From: Aerococcaceae bacterium DSM 111176
GTDB lineage: Bacteria > Bacillota > Bacilli > Lactobacillales > Aerococcaceae
Assembly: GCA_015863215.1 (NCBI GenBank)
Contig: JACBXN010000001.1
Coordinates: forward strand, 62,001-126,000
Reading direction: 5' to 3'
Length of the DNA stretch: 64,000 nucleotides
The notes beneath the pieces are model-generated. The model worked only from the letters and a program-made list of their open reading frames with translations, was not told where the DNA came from and did not search any database. Made by a program: the position numbers and the translations under genes. The stretch's first letter is position 1. Every line of letters begins with the position of its first letter. Below are positions 18,429-27,614 of the stretch, piece after piece.

Positions 18429-19808
18429 TTATTCATTTACTGCTTCTGACTGAGTATCTAAGAGTGCATCTAAGTTTTCCTCAAGGAACTTCGTTGTCAC
18501 TTCACCTTCACGAACAGTTGGGTGCGCTAGGAGTGCTTGGTGTAGTGGAATCGTTGTTGGGATACCGACAATTTCAAAATCTGCTAGAGCTGCTTGCATT
18601 TTGTCGATGGCAGCCTCGCGTGTTGGTGCCCAAACGATTAATTTAGCAATCATTGAGTCATAGAAAGGTGAGATTTCGGCACCGGTTGACATCGCTGAAT
18701 CGACTCGGATTCCTTCACCAAATGGTGGTTTGTAGCGACGGATTTGGCCAGGGACTGGCATAAATTCGCGTTCGGGATCTTCCGCGTTGATTCGGCATTC
18801 TAGTGACCAACCTTCAATATGAATGTCGTTTTGACTCCAAGGTAAATAATCGCCTTGAGCAATTTTGATTTGGTTCTTTACGATGTCGATACCTGTGACC
18901 ATTTCACTGACAGGGTGTTCGACTTGAATACGTGTGTTCATTTCCATGAAGTAGAATGACGCATCATCATCGGAAACGATAAATTCAACTGTTCCTACTC
19001 CTACGTAATCTGAAGCCCTAGCTGCTTTAACAGCTGCTTCTCCCATTTCTTGACGTAACTTTGGTGTTACGAAGGGAGACGGTGCCTCTTCGAATACCTT
19101 TTGATAACGTCTTTGTGCGGAACAATCGCGCTCACCTAAATGGACGACATTGCCGTGTTTGTCGGCAATAATTTGGACTTCGATATGACGTGCAGTTGGG
19201 ATATATTTCTCAATATAAATCGATGCATCGCCGAAGGACTGCAAGGCTTCATTTGACGCTTGGCGGATTGATTTCTCTAAATCCCGTTCGTGATGAACGA
19301 TGCGCATCCCTTTACCGCCACCACCTGAAACTGCTTTGATTAAAACGGGATAACCAATTTCGGCAACAGTCGCATGGGCTTCTTCAGCACTCGAAATGAC
19401 GCCTTCATAACCTGGTACAACTGGAACACCTGCTTCGGACATGGTTTCTTTGGCGATAATTTTATTACCCATTTTCTGAATAGCATCACTACTTGGCCCG
19501 ATAAAAGTAATCCCAGAATTCTCACAAGCACGGGCAAATTCGATAGATTCCGCTAGGAAGCCGTATCCTGGGTGAATGGCATCAACTTGAGCATATTCGG
19601 CAACTGCGATAATTCGTTTGATATCTAAATATGACTGGTTCGCCTGCGCTGTTCCAATACAATACGCCTCATTGGCTAATTTGACGTGGAGGGAATCACG
19701 GTCGACGTTTGAATAAACGGCTACAGTCGCAATATTCATCTCAGCACACGCTCGGATAATGCGTAGCGCAATTTCTCCTCGGTTAGCGATTAAAACTTTC
19801 TTTATCAA
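18429..19808 (-). CDS. accC: Biotin carboxylase subunit
   Basis: A 459-residue ATP-grasp biotin carboxylase that carboxylates biotin on a carrier protein. ANRGEIALRI is at the N-terminus, the glycine-rich ATP loop GGGGKGMR near 163, and EMNTRIQVEHPVSE near 288 holds catalytic residues. It starts at TTG 19808 behind AAGGGGG. It is last in the pxp operon, so it probably serves 5-oxoprolinase rather than, or in addition to, fatty acid synthesis. A separate fab-linked copy may exist elsewhere. Confidence 0.93.
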   Translation of the reverse strand: MIKKVLIANRGEIALRIIRACAEMNIATVAVYSNVDRDSLHVKLANEAYCIGTAQANQSYLDIKRIIAVAEYAQVDAIHPGYGFLAESIEFARACENSGITFIGPSSDAIQKMGNKIIAKETMSEAGVPVVPGYEGVISSAEEAHATVAEIGYPVLIKAVSGGGGKGMRIVHHERDLEKSIRQASNEALQSFGDASIYIEKYIPTARHIEVQIIADKHGNVVHLGERDCSAQRRYQKVFEEAPSPFVTPKLRQEMGEAAVKAARASDYVGVGTVEFIVSDDDASFYFMEMNTRIQVEHPVSEMVTGIDIVKNQIKIAQGDYLPWSQNDIHIEGWSLECRINAEDPEREFMPVPGQIRRYKPPFGEGIRVDSAMSTGAEISPFYDSMIAKLIVWAPTREAAIDKMQAALADFEIVGIPTTIPLHQALLAHPTVREGEVTTKFLEENLDALLDTQSEAVNE

Positions 19809-19822
19809 TTTAGGCGCCCCCT

Positions 19823-20278
19823 TTAGTATTTAATACGAAAGAGTGGTTGACCATATTCAATAAAATCGCCATCTTTGAATAGTATTTCTACAATTTGCCC
19901 GTCCACACCGGCTTCAACTTCCGTATATAATTTCATTGCTTCTAATAAACAGAGGACAGTGTCGGCTTTTACTTTACTACCTACTTCTACAAAGTTTGGT
20001 GAAGATGGATCTGGAGCGGCGTATGCTGTTCCAATCATCGGAGATGTAACTTCAAATAATTCCTGTACTTTTCCTGCGGTGTTATCATTTGTTGTTGACG
20101 TGTCTGCTGGTGTATTGGTAGCGACATTTAGAGTTGGTACAACTGGTGTCGTCGAAACGTTTTGATGAGTGGCACTTTCCAGCTCAATTTTACCTCGTTC
20201 GTCTTCGATTTTAATTTTACTTAATTGTTGCTCTTGCATGATTTGAGCGAGGTTTTGAATATCTTCTTTATTAAACAT
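19823..20278 (-). CDS. accB: Biotin carboxyl carrier protein
   Basis: A 151-residue biotin acceptor protein. An N-terminal helical segment and a Thr/Pro/Ala-rich linker (about 45-70) lead to a C-terminal lipoyl-like domain with the biotinylation site EAMKL near residue 116; canonical carriers have EAMKM, so the residue after the modified Lys is Leu. AAGGAG lies 6 bases before the ATG. Positioned between pxpC and accC with 14-15 base gaps. Confidence 0.92.
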   Translation of the reverse strand: MFNKEDIQNLAQIMQEQQLSKIKIEDERGKIELESATHQNVSTTPVVPTLNVATNTPADTSTTNDNTAGKVQELFEVTSPMIGTAYAAPDPSSPNFVEVGSKVKADTVLCLLEAMKLYTEVEAGVDGQIVEILFKDGDFIEYGQPLFRIKY

Positions 20279-20293
20279 ATTTTGCTCCTTCTC

Positions 20294-21289
20294 TTATTGA
20301 CCATTTATCGCGATTGCGATGCGCTCAATATCGCGTTCCATTTGGTAGAATAATCGTTCACTTGTTTCTACATCGATTTCTTCGAAACGGACTTTGTCCC
20401 CTGGTCTTAATTGGGCGAGTCGCGGTAAGTCTGCATAGGAGACTTGTCCAATAATTGGGTAACCGGCTGCTGTTTGGTGGTCGACCATTAATATAATGGG
20501 ATTACCTTCATTGGGTACTTGAATTGTCCCGAAGTTGACCACTTCGGAAATTATTTCTAGCGGTTCCTTTAGTTCAATCTTTGGCCCTTGAAGGCGGTAA
20601 CCCATTCGGTCAGAATTAAGTGTGATTTCAAAACTTTGTTTATAAAAATCAAATTTAGATTCTGGGGTAAATTCTCCGTAATGCAGTCCTGCCATCATGC
20701 GAATCGGTTTCTTGATTTGGTTCGGGTGGACGATGGCGTCTGCGATAAACCATTTGCTTTGGCCAAATGAACGAGCTCCTTGTTTGAATATCAATTGCAT
20801 TTGCATGTGACCAAATTCTGTTGGCTCATTTGTTTCAAGGTGATCGCCTTTAGCTAATGCTCGTCCATTAAAACCACCGAATTGACCGCGTAAGTTAGTT
20901 GATTTTGATCCCATTACTGGGTCAATATCAAAACCACCTGAAACAGCTAAATATGTACGTGCACCTGATTTGTAGCTTGAGAAAGTTAAAATAGATCCTG
21001 CTTTTATCGCAACGGGACGCCCCATCTTTACTGGCCGTCCATCAATAACTGGGCCTAAATCAGCACCAGTTAATGATATTAATGTATCGCTGGTAAATTC
21101 TAGAGTTGGACCCGTCATTGTGATTTCCAACGCCCCTTCACCTTGGTCATTACCAACTAATAAATTCGCAATGCGGAATGAATAGTGATCCATTGCCCCA
21201 GATACAATTACTCCGATTCCTTGATAGCCACGACGGCCTAAGTCTTGGATGGTTGTTTGTAATCCTGGTTTTAATACATTTATTGCCAT
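20294..21289 (-). CDS. pxpC: 5-oxoprolinase subunit PxpC (KipA-like)
   Basis: A 331-residue protein of the biotin-dependent carboxyltransferase/urea-amidolyase-like family. With PxpA and PxpB it forms the prokaryotic ATP-dependent 5-oxoprolinase that opens pyroglutamate to glutamate. GLQTTIQDLGRRGYQ near residue 9 and DHYSFRIANLLVGN near 33 are family hallmarks. Its ATG overlaps the last 10 bases of pxpB. The order pxpA-NRAMP-pxpB-pxpC matches ycsF-ycsG-kipI-kipA of Bacillus. Confidence 0.93.
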   Translation of the reverse strand: MAINVLKPGLQTTIQDLGRRGYQGIGVIVSGAMDHYSFRIANLLVGNDQGEGALEITMTGPTLEFTSDTLISLTGADLGPVIDGRPVKMGRPVAIKAGSILTFSSYKSGARTYLAVSGGFDIDPVMGSKSTNLRGQFGGFNGRALAKGDHLETNEPTEFGHMQMQLIFKQGARSFGQSKWFIADAIVHPNQIKKPIRMMAGLHYGEFTPESKFDFYKQSFEITLNSDRMGYRLQGPKIELKEPLEIISEVVNFGTIQVPNEGNPIILMVDHQTAAGYPIIGQVSYADLPRLAQLRPGDKVRFEEIDVETSERLFYQMERDIERIAIAINGQ

Positions 21290-22029
21290 GGTAATGGATC
21301 CTCCTCTTCTTCCAATAATGAGGCATATTCCGCTTCAGTAATGGGAACAAAGCGGACATTGTCACCTGCTTGTAAGACACTTGGGTTTTCTGGATTATCG
21401 ATATTAAACATTTTTAAGGGCGTGCGACCAATGATTTGCCAACCACCGGGTGATGATTGGGGATAAAGACCCGTTTGTCCACCAGCAATACCGACACTAC
21501 GGCCAGGTAATTTAACACGCGGTGACTGGCGTCTGGGTGTATGGATGCGTTCATCTAAACCTCCCATATACGGGAATCCTGGACTGAATCCAATCATATA
21601 GACCAAACATTGACTTTCATTGTGAATTTGAATGACTTCTTCTTCGCTTAATTGATTGTGTTCGGCTACGAGTCCTAAATCAGGCCCATATTCACCGCCA
21701 TAAAGTACCGGAATTTCAATAGTACGTGCCGGTGGCAGTTCAATATTTTCTGACGCGGTGATATATTCTGAGATTAATTGATCTAATATTTGTAAAATCG
21801 ATTTGTTTTGACTTCCTGGGAAGTGCTGACGAATGATTATTGGATTGAAATAAATTGCTACACTTTGGTATGATGTTACCTTTTCAATAAATCCTGGAAA
21901 AGGATGCTCGTCCAAATATTTGGCTAGATTCTGAACACGGTGATGAATATCTTTATCGATCCCTTCACCTAACTGAACTAGAATGCAGTCGTCTCCCATT
22001 GGATGTAATTCATAACTTTTACTAGACAT
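21280..22029 (-). CDS. pxpB: 5-oxoprolinase subunit PxpB (KipI-like)
   Basis: A 249-residue cyclophilin-like-fold subunit of 5-oxoprolinase. GFSPGFPYMGGL near 148 and the PGRSVGIAGGQTGLYP segment near 178 identify the family. Bacillus KipI also inhibits the sporulation kinase KinA; no such role is expected in a non-sporulating coccus. Translationally coupled to pxpC. Confidence 0.93.
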   Translation of the reverse strand: MSSKSYELHPMGDDCILVQLGEGIDKDIHHRVQNLAKYLDEHPFPGFIEKVTSYQSVAIYFNPIIIRQHFPGSQNKSILQILDQLISEYITASENIELPPARTIEIPVLYGGEYGPDLGLVAEHNQLSEEEVIQIHNESQCLVYMIGFSPGFPYMGGLDERIHTPRRQSPRVKLPGRSVGIAGGQTGLYPQSSPGGWQIIGRTPLKMFNIDNPENPSVLQAGDNVRFVPITEAEYASLLEEEEDPLPWQ

Positions 22030-22044
22030 TGAGTGACCTACTTT

Positions 22045-23229
22045 CTATAAGAAGAAATTAATGATAGCTCGCGCTGACATGAATGCTGTTAGAGCAACAA
22101 CTACCCAACCATAACCTGTCATCCATTTCGGTTGTTTATATGAACCTACAATTTTTTCATTGTGTGCTGCCATTAAAATTGAACCGAGTGTTACCGGTAA
22201 TATTAAACCATTTAATAATCCCACGATGACTAAGATTTGAGCAGGATTTCCTACTACTACAAACACTGCGGTTGAAATAATAATAAAAATAACAACAGCG
22301 ATCGAATTATTATCTTTCGCCCAACTTGACATTGATCGCAGGAATGAAATCGAAGTATAAGCACACCCTACTACAGATGATGTAGCCGCTGCCCACATTA
22401 CCGCACCAAAGAATTTATACCCTAAATTCCCAGCCGCGAATTGGAACACTGCTGCTGCAGGGTTCGACGCATCTAATTGCGCCCCTGCTACTAATACTCC
22501 TAAAGTCGCAAGTGTTAATAAGATACGCATAACAGCGGTTACACTTAGTCCTAAAATTGATGACTGGGTAATTTGTTTTAAATTCTTCTCACCTGTAATA
22601 CCTGCGTCAATTAAACGGTGCCCGCCAGAGAAAGTAATATATCCCCCAACTGTACCCCCAACAATCGTTAGGATAACGTTCCAGTCAATTTCAGTTGGTA
22701 CAACGGTACGTTGTAAGAATTCACCTACTGGTGGATTTGTTACAAACGCAATATATATCATGAGTAAAATCATCATTGCACCGGCAAATTGGGTGAACTT
22801 ATCAATGGCTTTACCTGCTTCTTTTACTAAGAAAATCGATACTGCAATTGCTGCAGAAATAATTGCGCCAATTTCAACAGGGATTCCAAATAATGCGTTT
22901 AGTCCCAGTCCAGCTCCCCCGATATTTCCGATGTTAAACGCTAGTCCACCGATTACAATTAAGATGGCAATTAAATGACCTAATCCTGGGAATACTTTAT
23001 TAGCGATATCTTGTCCTCTTAAACCAGACACGCCAATAATACGCCATACATTTAGCTGAGCTCCTATACATAAGATTAATGAAACTAAAATAACAAATGC
23101 AAAGTTTGAGCCTAATTGCTCTGTAAAAGTAACGGTTTGAGTTAGAAAGCCTGGTCCAATAGCAGATGTTGCCATTAGGAAGGCTGCACCAATTAAGGTA
23201 CTTAAATTATTATTTGATTGTTTTTCCAT
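22045..23229 (-). CDS. NRAMP-like membrane transporter (YcsG type)
   Basis: A 394-residue membrane protein with about eleven hydrophobic helices and the NRAMP-like entry motif ATSAIGPGFLTQTVTF near residue 20. The start is the ATG at 23229, 6 bases from GAGGTG. The canonical metal-binding DPGN of manganese transporters is replaced by GPGF, so it is probably not a metal importer. Conserved linkage with pxpABC suggests uptake of 5-oxoproline or a related acid; that is inference. Confidence 0.82.
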   Translation of the reverse strand: MEKQSNNNLSTLIGAAFLMATSAIGPGFLTQTVTFTEQLGSNFAFVILVSLILCIGAQLNVWRIIGVSGLRGQDIANKVFPGLGHLIAILIVIGGLAFNIGNIGGAGLGLNALFGIPVEIGAIISAAIAVSIFLVKEAGKAIDKFTQFAGAMMILLMIYIAFVTNPPVGEFLQRTVVPTEIDWNVILTIVGGTVGGYITFSGGHRLIDAGITGEKNLKQITQSSILGLSVTAVMRILLTLATLGVLVAGAQLDASNPAAAVFQFAAGNLGYKFFGAVMWAAATSSVVGCAYTSISFLRSMSSWAKDNNSIAVVIFIIISTAVFVVVGNPAQILVIVGLLNGLILPVTLGSILMAAHNEKIVGSYKQPKWMTGYGWVVVALTAFMSARAIINFFL

Positions 23230-23244
23230 GATTTTCACCTCATA

Positions 23245-24003
23245 TTATATAAATGATTGCACTTCGACTTTATTATCTAATAATGTTTGTTTAATCAACT
23301 GAGCAAAGGCTAATGCTTGTTCATTATCACCATGAATACATATTGTATCTGCCTTTACAGGGACAACTGTTCCATCAATTGCTGTTACTGAACCTTCTTG
23401 AACCATTTGTAATACTTGTTTAAGAGCCACTTGTTCGTCGTGATGAACGGCTCCTGGGACCGAGCGTGAAACTAACTGTCCCTCAGGAGTATATGCACGG
23501 TCTGCAAATACCTCATGGGCAACTTGTAGTCCAACGTCTTCTCCTGCTTTAGTGAGCTGGGAATTAGCTAGACCAAATAAGATGAGCGAGTCATCAATGT
23601 GATAGACTGCCTCTGCAATTGCCCGTGCTAAATCATAATCCGCATACGCCATATTATAGAGTGCTCCATGGGGTTTAACATGTTGGAGTTTCCCTCCTTG
23701 TGCTTCGAGCATTGTTTTAAGCGCTCCCACTTGATATTGCACCATTGTATAAGCTTCTTGGGGTGTAATTGCCATCGCACGACGTCCAAACCCTACTAAA
23801 TCCGGCAACCCAGGGTGAGCACCAATTGCAACGTTTTGTTCCAATGCCAGTTCTATCGTTTTAAACATTACCTGTGGATCCCCTGCATGAAAACCGCATG
23901 CAATATTTGCTGATGTCACACTTTTTAACACATCACTATCGCGGCCTATTGTATATGAGCCAAAACTTTCGCCTAAGTCACTATTTAAGTCAACTTTAAC
24001 CAT
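23245..24003 (-). CDS. pxpA: 5-oxoprolinase subunit PxpA (LamB/YcsF family)
   Basis: A 252-residue catalytic subunit of 5-oxoprolinase. The N-terminal DLNSDLGESFG and ANIACGFHAGDP near 33 are hallmarks, followed by GAHPGLPDLVGFGRR near 62 and the KPHGALYN segment near 110. It is the first gene of the six-gene operon. The leader holds no clear regulatory motif beyond a possible TATTAT box near 24072. Confidence 0.95.
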   Translation of the reverse strand: MVKVDLNSDLGESFGSYTIGRDSDVLKSVTSANIACGFHAGDPQVMFKTIELALEQNVAIGAHPGLPDLVGFGRRAMAITPQEAYTMVQYQVGALKTMLEAQGGKLQHVKPHGALYNMAYADYDLARAIAEAVYHIDDSLILFGLANSQLTKAGEDVGLQVAHEVFADRAYTPEGQLVSRSVPGAVHHDEQVALKQVLQMVQEGSVTAIDGTVVPVKADTICIHGDNEQALAFAQLIKQTLLDNKVEVQSFI

Positions 24004-24274
24004 CCTATCCGCTCCTCAATTTGTATTTATCTCAGTTTAAAATTAATTTTCAATGAGAATATGGATTAAGTCTATAATACTTCTTTCAAATTGTACAGGT
24101 ATTTTGACAAAACTGTGATGAAATACACAAAAAATGTCATGTTTTATGACATAAAATCTGATGAAATGATTATTTTAGTTATGTTTTATAACTATTTGGA
24201 ACCTGAGGGAGTAGTCGTTTCAAGTGCTTTATTTTGTGTTGGTGTAATTGGTGCTACTAGTCCATTTGGATTTT

Positions 24275-24553
24275 AAGGAGAGTCACGAATTGAGACTCTA
24301 CTCTGGTTGGAATTTGGGGAGAGTCACGAATTGTGACTCTGCTCTGGTTGGAATTTGAGGAGAGTCACGAGTTGAGACTCTGCTCTGGTTGGAATTTAAG
24401 GAGAGTCGCGAATTGAGACTCTACTCTGGTTGGAATTTGAGGAGAGTCACGAATTGAGACTCTGCTCTGGTTGGATTTTGAGGAGAGTCACGAATTGAGA
24501 CTCTGCTCTGGTTGGATTTTGAGGAGAGTCACGAATTGAGACTCTACTCTGTT
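24275..24553. repeat. Tandem dyad array C: seven units at exactly 41 bp
   Basis: Units begin at 24275, 24316, 24357, 24398, 24439, 24480 and 24521. The core GGAGAGTCACGA and GACTCT-r-CTC is shared with array B, 6 kb away, but the spacer differs (CTGGTTGGAATTT). The array sits between the pxpA promoter side and the terminator of the ABC importer operon. The flanking stretch 24004-24274 is AT-rich and shows no gene; the 61-codon frame there lacks a ribosome site. Confidence 0.9.
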
Positions 24554-24599
24554 AATGGGGGAAGCAGTCTGGTTCATGGCAGAAAATCTGCAATGATTT

Positions 24600-24675
24600 T
24601 GAGTGGGAGTGCGATCTGTGCTACTTCGCTTTTTGGATTCGGAGAAGGAGCGCGGTTTGCGCTACTACTCATTTA
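24600..24675. repeat. Two diverged 41-bp units with compensatory stem changes
   Basis: GGAG at 24606 and 24647 start two related segments exactly 41 bases apart. The second pairs AGCGC with GCGCT; the first has AGTGC and GTGCT, which still pair as RNA through two G-U pairs. They follow array C and look like old units of the same kind. Confidence 0.55.
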
Positions 24676-24704
24676 AGTTTGGGTATCCAAATTACCAAAA
24701 ATTC

Positions 24705-24746
24705 AAAAAACCGCTACAAATCACATTATGTCATGTGATTTGTAGC
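24705..24746 (-). terminator. Terminator of the three-receptor ABC importer operon
   Basis: A perfect 14-bp stem (24713-24726 with 24733-24746) and 6-base loop are followed by TTTTTTG on the minus strand, 22 bases after the ATPase stop. Confidence 0.88.
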
Positions 24747-24767
24747 TGTTTTAGTTAAGTGATTGTA

Positions 24768-25586
24768 TTAAGATAACAACATCGCATCGTTTGTTAATTC
24801 TTCTCCTGCTTCTTGTTTGAAGAGGTTAATTAATTTTTCAACGGTTAAATTGTCTTTTTCTTCACCTGAAACATCGATAACAATTTTACCTTGATGTAAC
24901 ATAATTAAGCGATTCCCTAATGTTAAGGCATCTTTCATATTATGTGTGATCATCAGTGCAGTTAATTGCTCATCACGAACAATTTTGTCCGTTAATTGTA
25001 AAACCATTTCTGATGTTTTCGGGTCTAATGCTGCTGTATGCTCATCAAGTAATAAAACTTGTGGACGGCGTAGAGTAGCCATTAATAAAGTTAAGGCTTG
25101 ACGTTGTCCACCAGATAAGAATTGAACTTCGGCTGTTAAACGGTCTTCTAGGCCTAAATCCAATTTCTTTAACTGTTCGCGCATTTCGTCGCGGTCAGCG
25201 TCTTTAACACCTTTTGTTAATCCTCTTGAAAGTCCACGGCGATTTGCTAGTGCCATGTTTTCCTCAATAGATAAACGCGAAGCGGTTCCCATACGTGTAT
25301 CTTGGAATACGTATGATACTAATTTCGCTCGTTTATTTGTTGGTAATTGTGTTACATCTTCATAATTAATCTTAATTGAACCTTCATCTGGTGTATATTG
25401 GCCAGAAATTGTGTTCATTAATGTTGATTTACCTGCACCGTTACCACCGATTACAGTCACAAAATCACCATCATATAAAGTTAAATCGATTCCTTTAAGT
25501 ACATGGTTTTCATTGACGGTTCCTCGTTCAAATGACTTGTGGATACCTTTTAATTCTAAACGAATTTGACGATTTTCTTCTGTCAT
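24768..25586 (-). CDS. ABC transporter ATP-binding protein (TrpX-type importer)
   Basis: A 272-residue ABC ATPase partner of the permease and three receptors upstream. Walker A is GGNGAGKST near residue 48, the signature LSGGQRQ near 155, and Walker B LLLDEHTAALD near 175; the DEHTAALD form is typical of this uncharacterised importer family. The ATG overlaps the permease stop (TAATG), so translation is coupled. The leader peptide suggests the cargo is an aromatic amino acid. Confidence 0.88.
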   Translation of the reverse strand: MTEENRQIRLELKGIHKSFERGTVNENHVLKGIDLTLYDGDFVTVIGGNGAGKSTLMNTISGQYTPDEGSIKINYEDVTQLPTNKRAKLVSYVFQDTRMGTASRLSIEENMALANRRGLSRGLTKGVKDADRDEMREQLKKLDLGLEDRLTAEVQFLSGGQRQALTLLMATLRRPQVLLLDEHTAALDPKTSEMVLQLTDKIVRDEQLTALMITHNMKDALTLGNRLIMLHQGKIVIDVSGEEKDNLTVEKLINLFKQEAGEELTNDAMLLS

Positions 25587-26497
25587 TATGAGTTACCTCC
25601 TCTTGATGCTGATTGGCGTGATGCCACTCCCTTTTGGATTTCTGGTAAGAATAATACAAATCCAAGTAATAGAGATGAGAATAGACGTAAGTCAGTTGGG
25701 CGAATATCGATAAATGGTTGGTTTAAAATCGTATCAATAATTAGACGATATAAGAAACTACCTAAGATAATTGTCGTTAGACGTACACCAATCGATTTAT
25801 TCGGTAAAATTACCTCTACGATTACAACTGCTGCTAATCCGATAACGATTGTACCGATACCCATTGAGATATCAGCGAAGCCATCCTTTTGAGCGACCAT
25901 CGCACCAGCTAGTGCAATTAAACCATTACTGATCATGTAACCTAGTGTTTTCATTGCATTGGTATTAATCCCGTTTGCTTCAGACATACGTGGGTTATCC
26001 CCTGTTGAACGTAGTGCTAATCCAATTTCAGTATGTAGGAAGAATACTAATAATAAAATAATTACGGCTAAAATAATTAAAGCAATAATCGTTACGCTCA
26101 TATTTTTAGAGATATCAAACATCTCTTCTAATGGTGAGTAAATAGTTTCTTGGCCTAGTAATGCAATGTTTGGACGACCATCCATAACGTGTAAGTTAAT
26201 TGAGTATAGCCCTGTTTGCATTAAAATACCGGTAATTAATGGTGGGATTTTCAGTTTAGTATGAACCCATCCAGCAACTGCACCAGCTAGCGCACCACCA
26301 AAGAATGCGATGATTGTTGCCAACCATGGATTAATTGCATTTGTAATTAAAATTGCACCAATTGCACCACCTAATGGGAATACCCCTTCAGCAGACATAT
26401 CAGTAATACTTAATAATCTAAAAGTAATATAAATACCTATCGCCATCACAGCCCACACAGTCCCCTGCGTGAAACTAGATGCAATGACATCTAACAT
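25586..26497 (-). CDS. ABC transporter permease (TrpX-type importer)
   Basis: A 303-residue permease of the branched-chain/ribose-type superfamily with about eight to nine helices. The true start is the ATG at 26497, 4 bases from AAGGAAA; the longer frame upstream has no ribosome site. Family motifs include LGGAIGA near 45 and the cytoplasmic loop NPRMSEANGINT near 170 that contacts the ATPase. A stable hairpin lies between the last receptor gene and this gene and may lower its expression. Confidence 0.88.
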   Translation of the reverse strand: MLDVIASSFTQGTVWAVMAIGIYITFRLLSITDMSAEGVFPLGGAIGAILITNAINPWLATIIAFFGGALAGAVAGWVHTKLKIPPLITGILMQTGLYSINLHVMDGRPNIALLGQETIYSPLEEMFDISKNMSVTIIALIILAVIILLLVFFLHTEIGLALRSTGDNPRMSEANGINTNAMKTLGYMISNGLIALAGAMVAQKDGFADISMGIGTIVIGLAAVVIVEVILPNKSIGVRLTTIILGSFLYRLIIDTILNQPFIDIRPTDLRLFSSLLLGFVLFLPEIQKGVASRQSASRGGNS

Positions 26498-26574
26498 AAA
26501 ATTTCCTTCTTTCCGATTTCGATAAATCATTTTGTTAATAAGACTCGCTATATTATAACAAGAAATAAGCAATG

Positions 26575-26619
26575 AAAACCAGCTTATTTACAATGAAATA
26601 GACTGGTTTTCATTTAAAT
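26575..26619 (-). other. Intercistronic hairpin between receptor and permease genes
   Basis: On the minus strand arms ATGAAAACCAG and CTGGTTTTCAT pair perfectly, with an inner TATTT/AAATA helix. Only four Ts follow inside the arm, so it is a weak terminator or a 3' stabiliser. Such elements commonly raise receptor dosage over permease in ABC operons. Confidence 0.6.
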
Positions 26620-26621
26620 TG

Positions 26622-27563
26622 TTATTCAATCGACTCTGGATCAATTCCAATGGCGTTAGCAAAATCTTCATTTACCACTAATTGGAAGTCTTGTCCTAAT
26701 TCAATCGGCATTTCTGCTGGATCTAAGTCTTCGTCTAACATGCGGATAACCATGTCAGCTGTTTGAACGCCGTAGTCGTAGTATGAGTTTGAGATTGTCA
26801 TCAAGCCATTCTCCATTACGACAACGTCAGAAGTTCCGACTGTTGGTACATTGTTTTCTTTGGCAATATCTCCAACTAATGAAATCGCTGAGTCAATTGT
26901 GTTGTCTGTTACCATGAATAATACATCAATTTCATCAATGATTGAGTTTAAAGCTTGAGAAACATCATTTGTTGTAACAACAGTTGATTCGAGTACTTCT
27001 AACCCTTTTTCTTCCAGTAATGGCACCACTGTTTGTACTTGGCTTTGTGCGTTTACTTCCGATGAGTTATAAAGGATCCCCACTTTTTCAGCGTCTGGGA
27101 AATTACGTGCTAATAATTCAACTTGGTCAGCTAATGGTTGGGCATTTGTTGTCCCTGTTACATTACGGCCAGGTGCTTCAAGTGATTCAGCTACACCTGC
27201 TGCAACCGGGTCAGCTACTGCTGCGATAAAGATTGGTTTTTCCTGCTCAAGATTAGCTAAAGATACAGCGGGTGGCGTCGCAATCGCATATAAAATGTCA
27301 TTCTCACGCGCAATCATTTCGCTAATTGATTGTAATGTTGACTGGTTACCACTGGCATTTTGAATATCAAATTCAATACGGTCACCGTATTCTGATTCTG
27401 TTAGACGGTCAACAAAACCTTCTCGTGAAGCATCTAATGCAGCATGTTCAACATATTGGAGTACACCGATTTTAATTGTTTCTTCTTGAGCACCGACAGT
27501 AAATAAATTGATACCGGCTAACATCGTGACTACCGTTAGCATTAATTTTAGTGTCTTTTTCAT
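26622..27563 (-). CDS. ABC substrate-binding protein, TrpX/PF04392 family (copy 1; no lipobox)
   Basis: A 313-residue periplasmic-type receptor (ABC_sub_bind family). The signal peptide has MLAG-I where a lipobox would have LAGC, and instead ends with GAQEE, a plausible signal peptidase I site. The core begins IKIGVLQYVEH. NASGNQSTLQSISE and ATPPAVSLANLEQEKPIFIAAV mark the family. It is very similar to the next gene and probably a recent duplicate. Confidence 0.88.
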   Translation of the reverse strand: MKKTLKLMLTVVTMLAGINLFTVGAQEETIKIGVLQYVEHAALDASREGFVDRLTESEYGDRIEFDIQNASGNQSTLQSISEMIARENDILYAIATPPAVSLANLEQEKPIFIAAVADPVAAGVAESLEAPGRNVTGTTNAQPLADQVELLARNFPDAEKVGILYNSSEVNAQSQVQTVVPLLEEKGLEVLESTVVTTNDVSQALNSIIDEIDVLFMVTDNTIDSAISLVGDIAKENNVPTVGTSDVVVMENGLMTISNSYYDYGVQTADMVIRMLDEDLDPAEMPIELGQDFQLVVNEDFANAIGIDPESIE

Positions 27564-27614
27564 GTTTACCCTACTTTCTTTTTTGAATAAGTGATGGATT
27601 CCTTTTAAGAAAAA

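Noticed and set aside
24091-24276. A 61-codon plus-strand frame starting MYRYFDKTVMKY
   Set aside because: No ribosome site, composition unlike a real protein, ends in array C, and no promoter with a good -10 was found.
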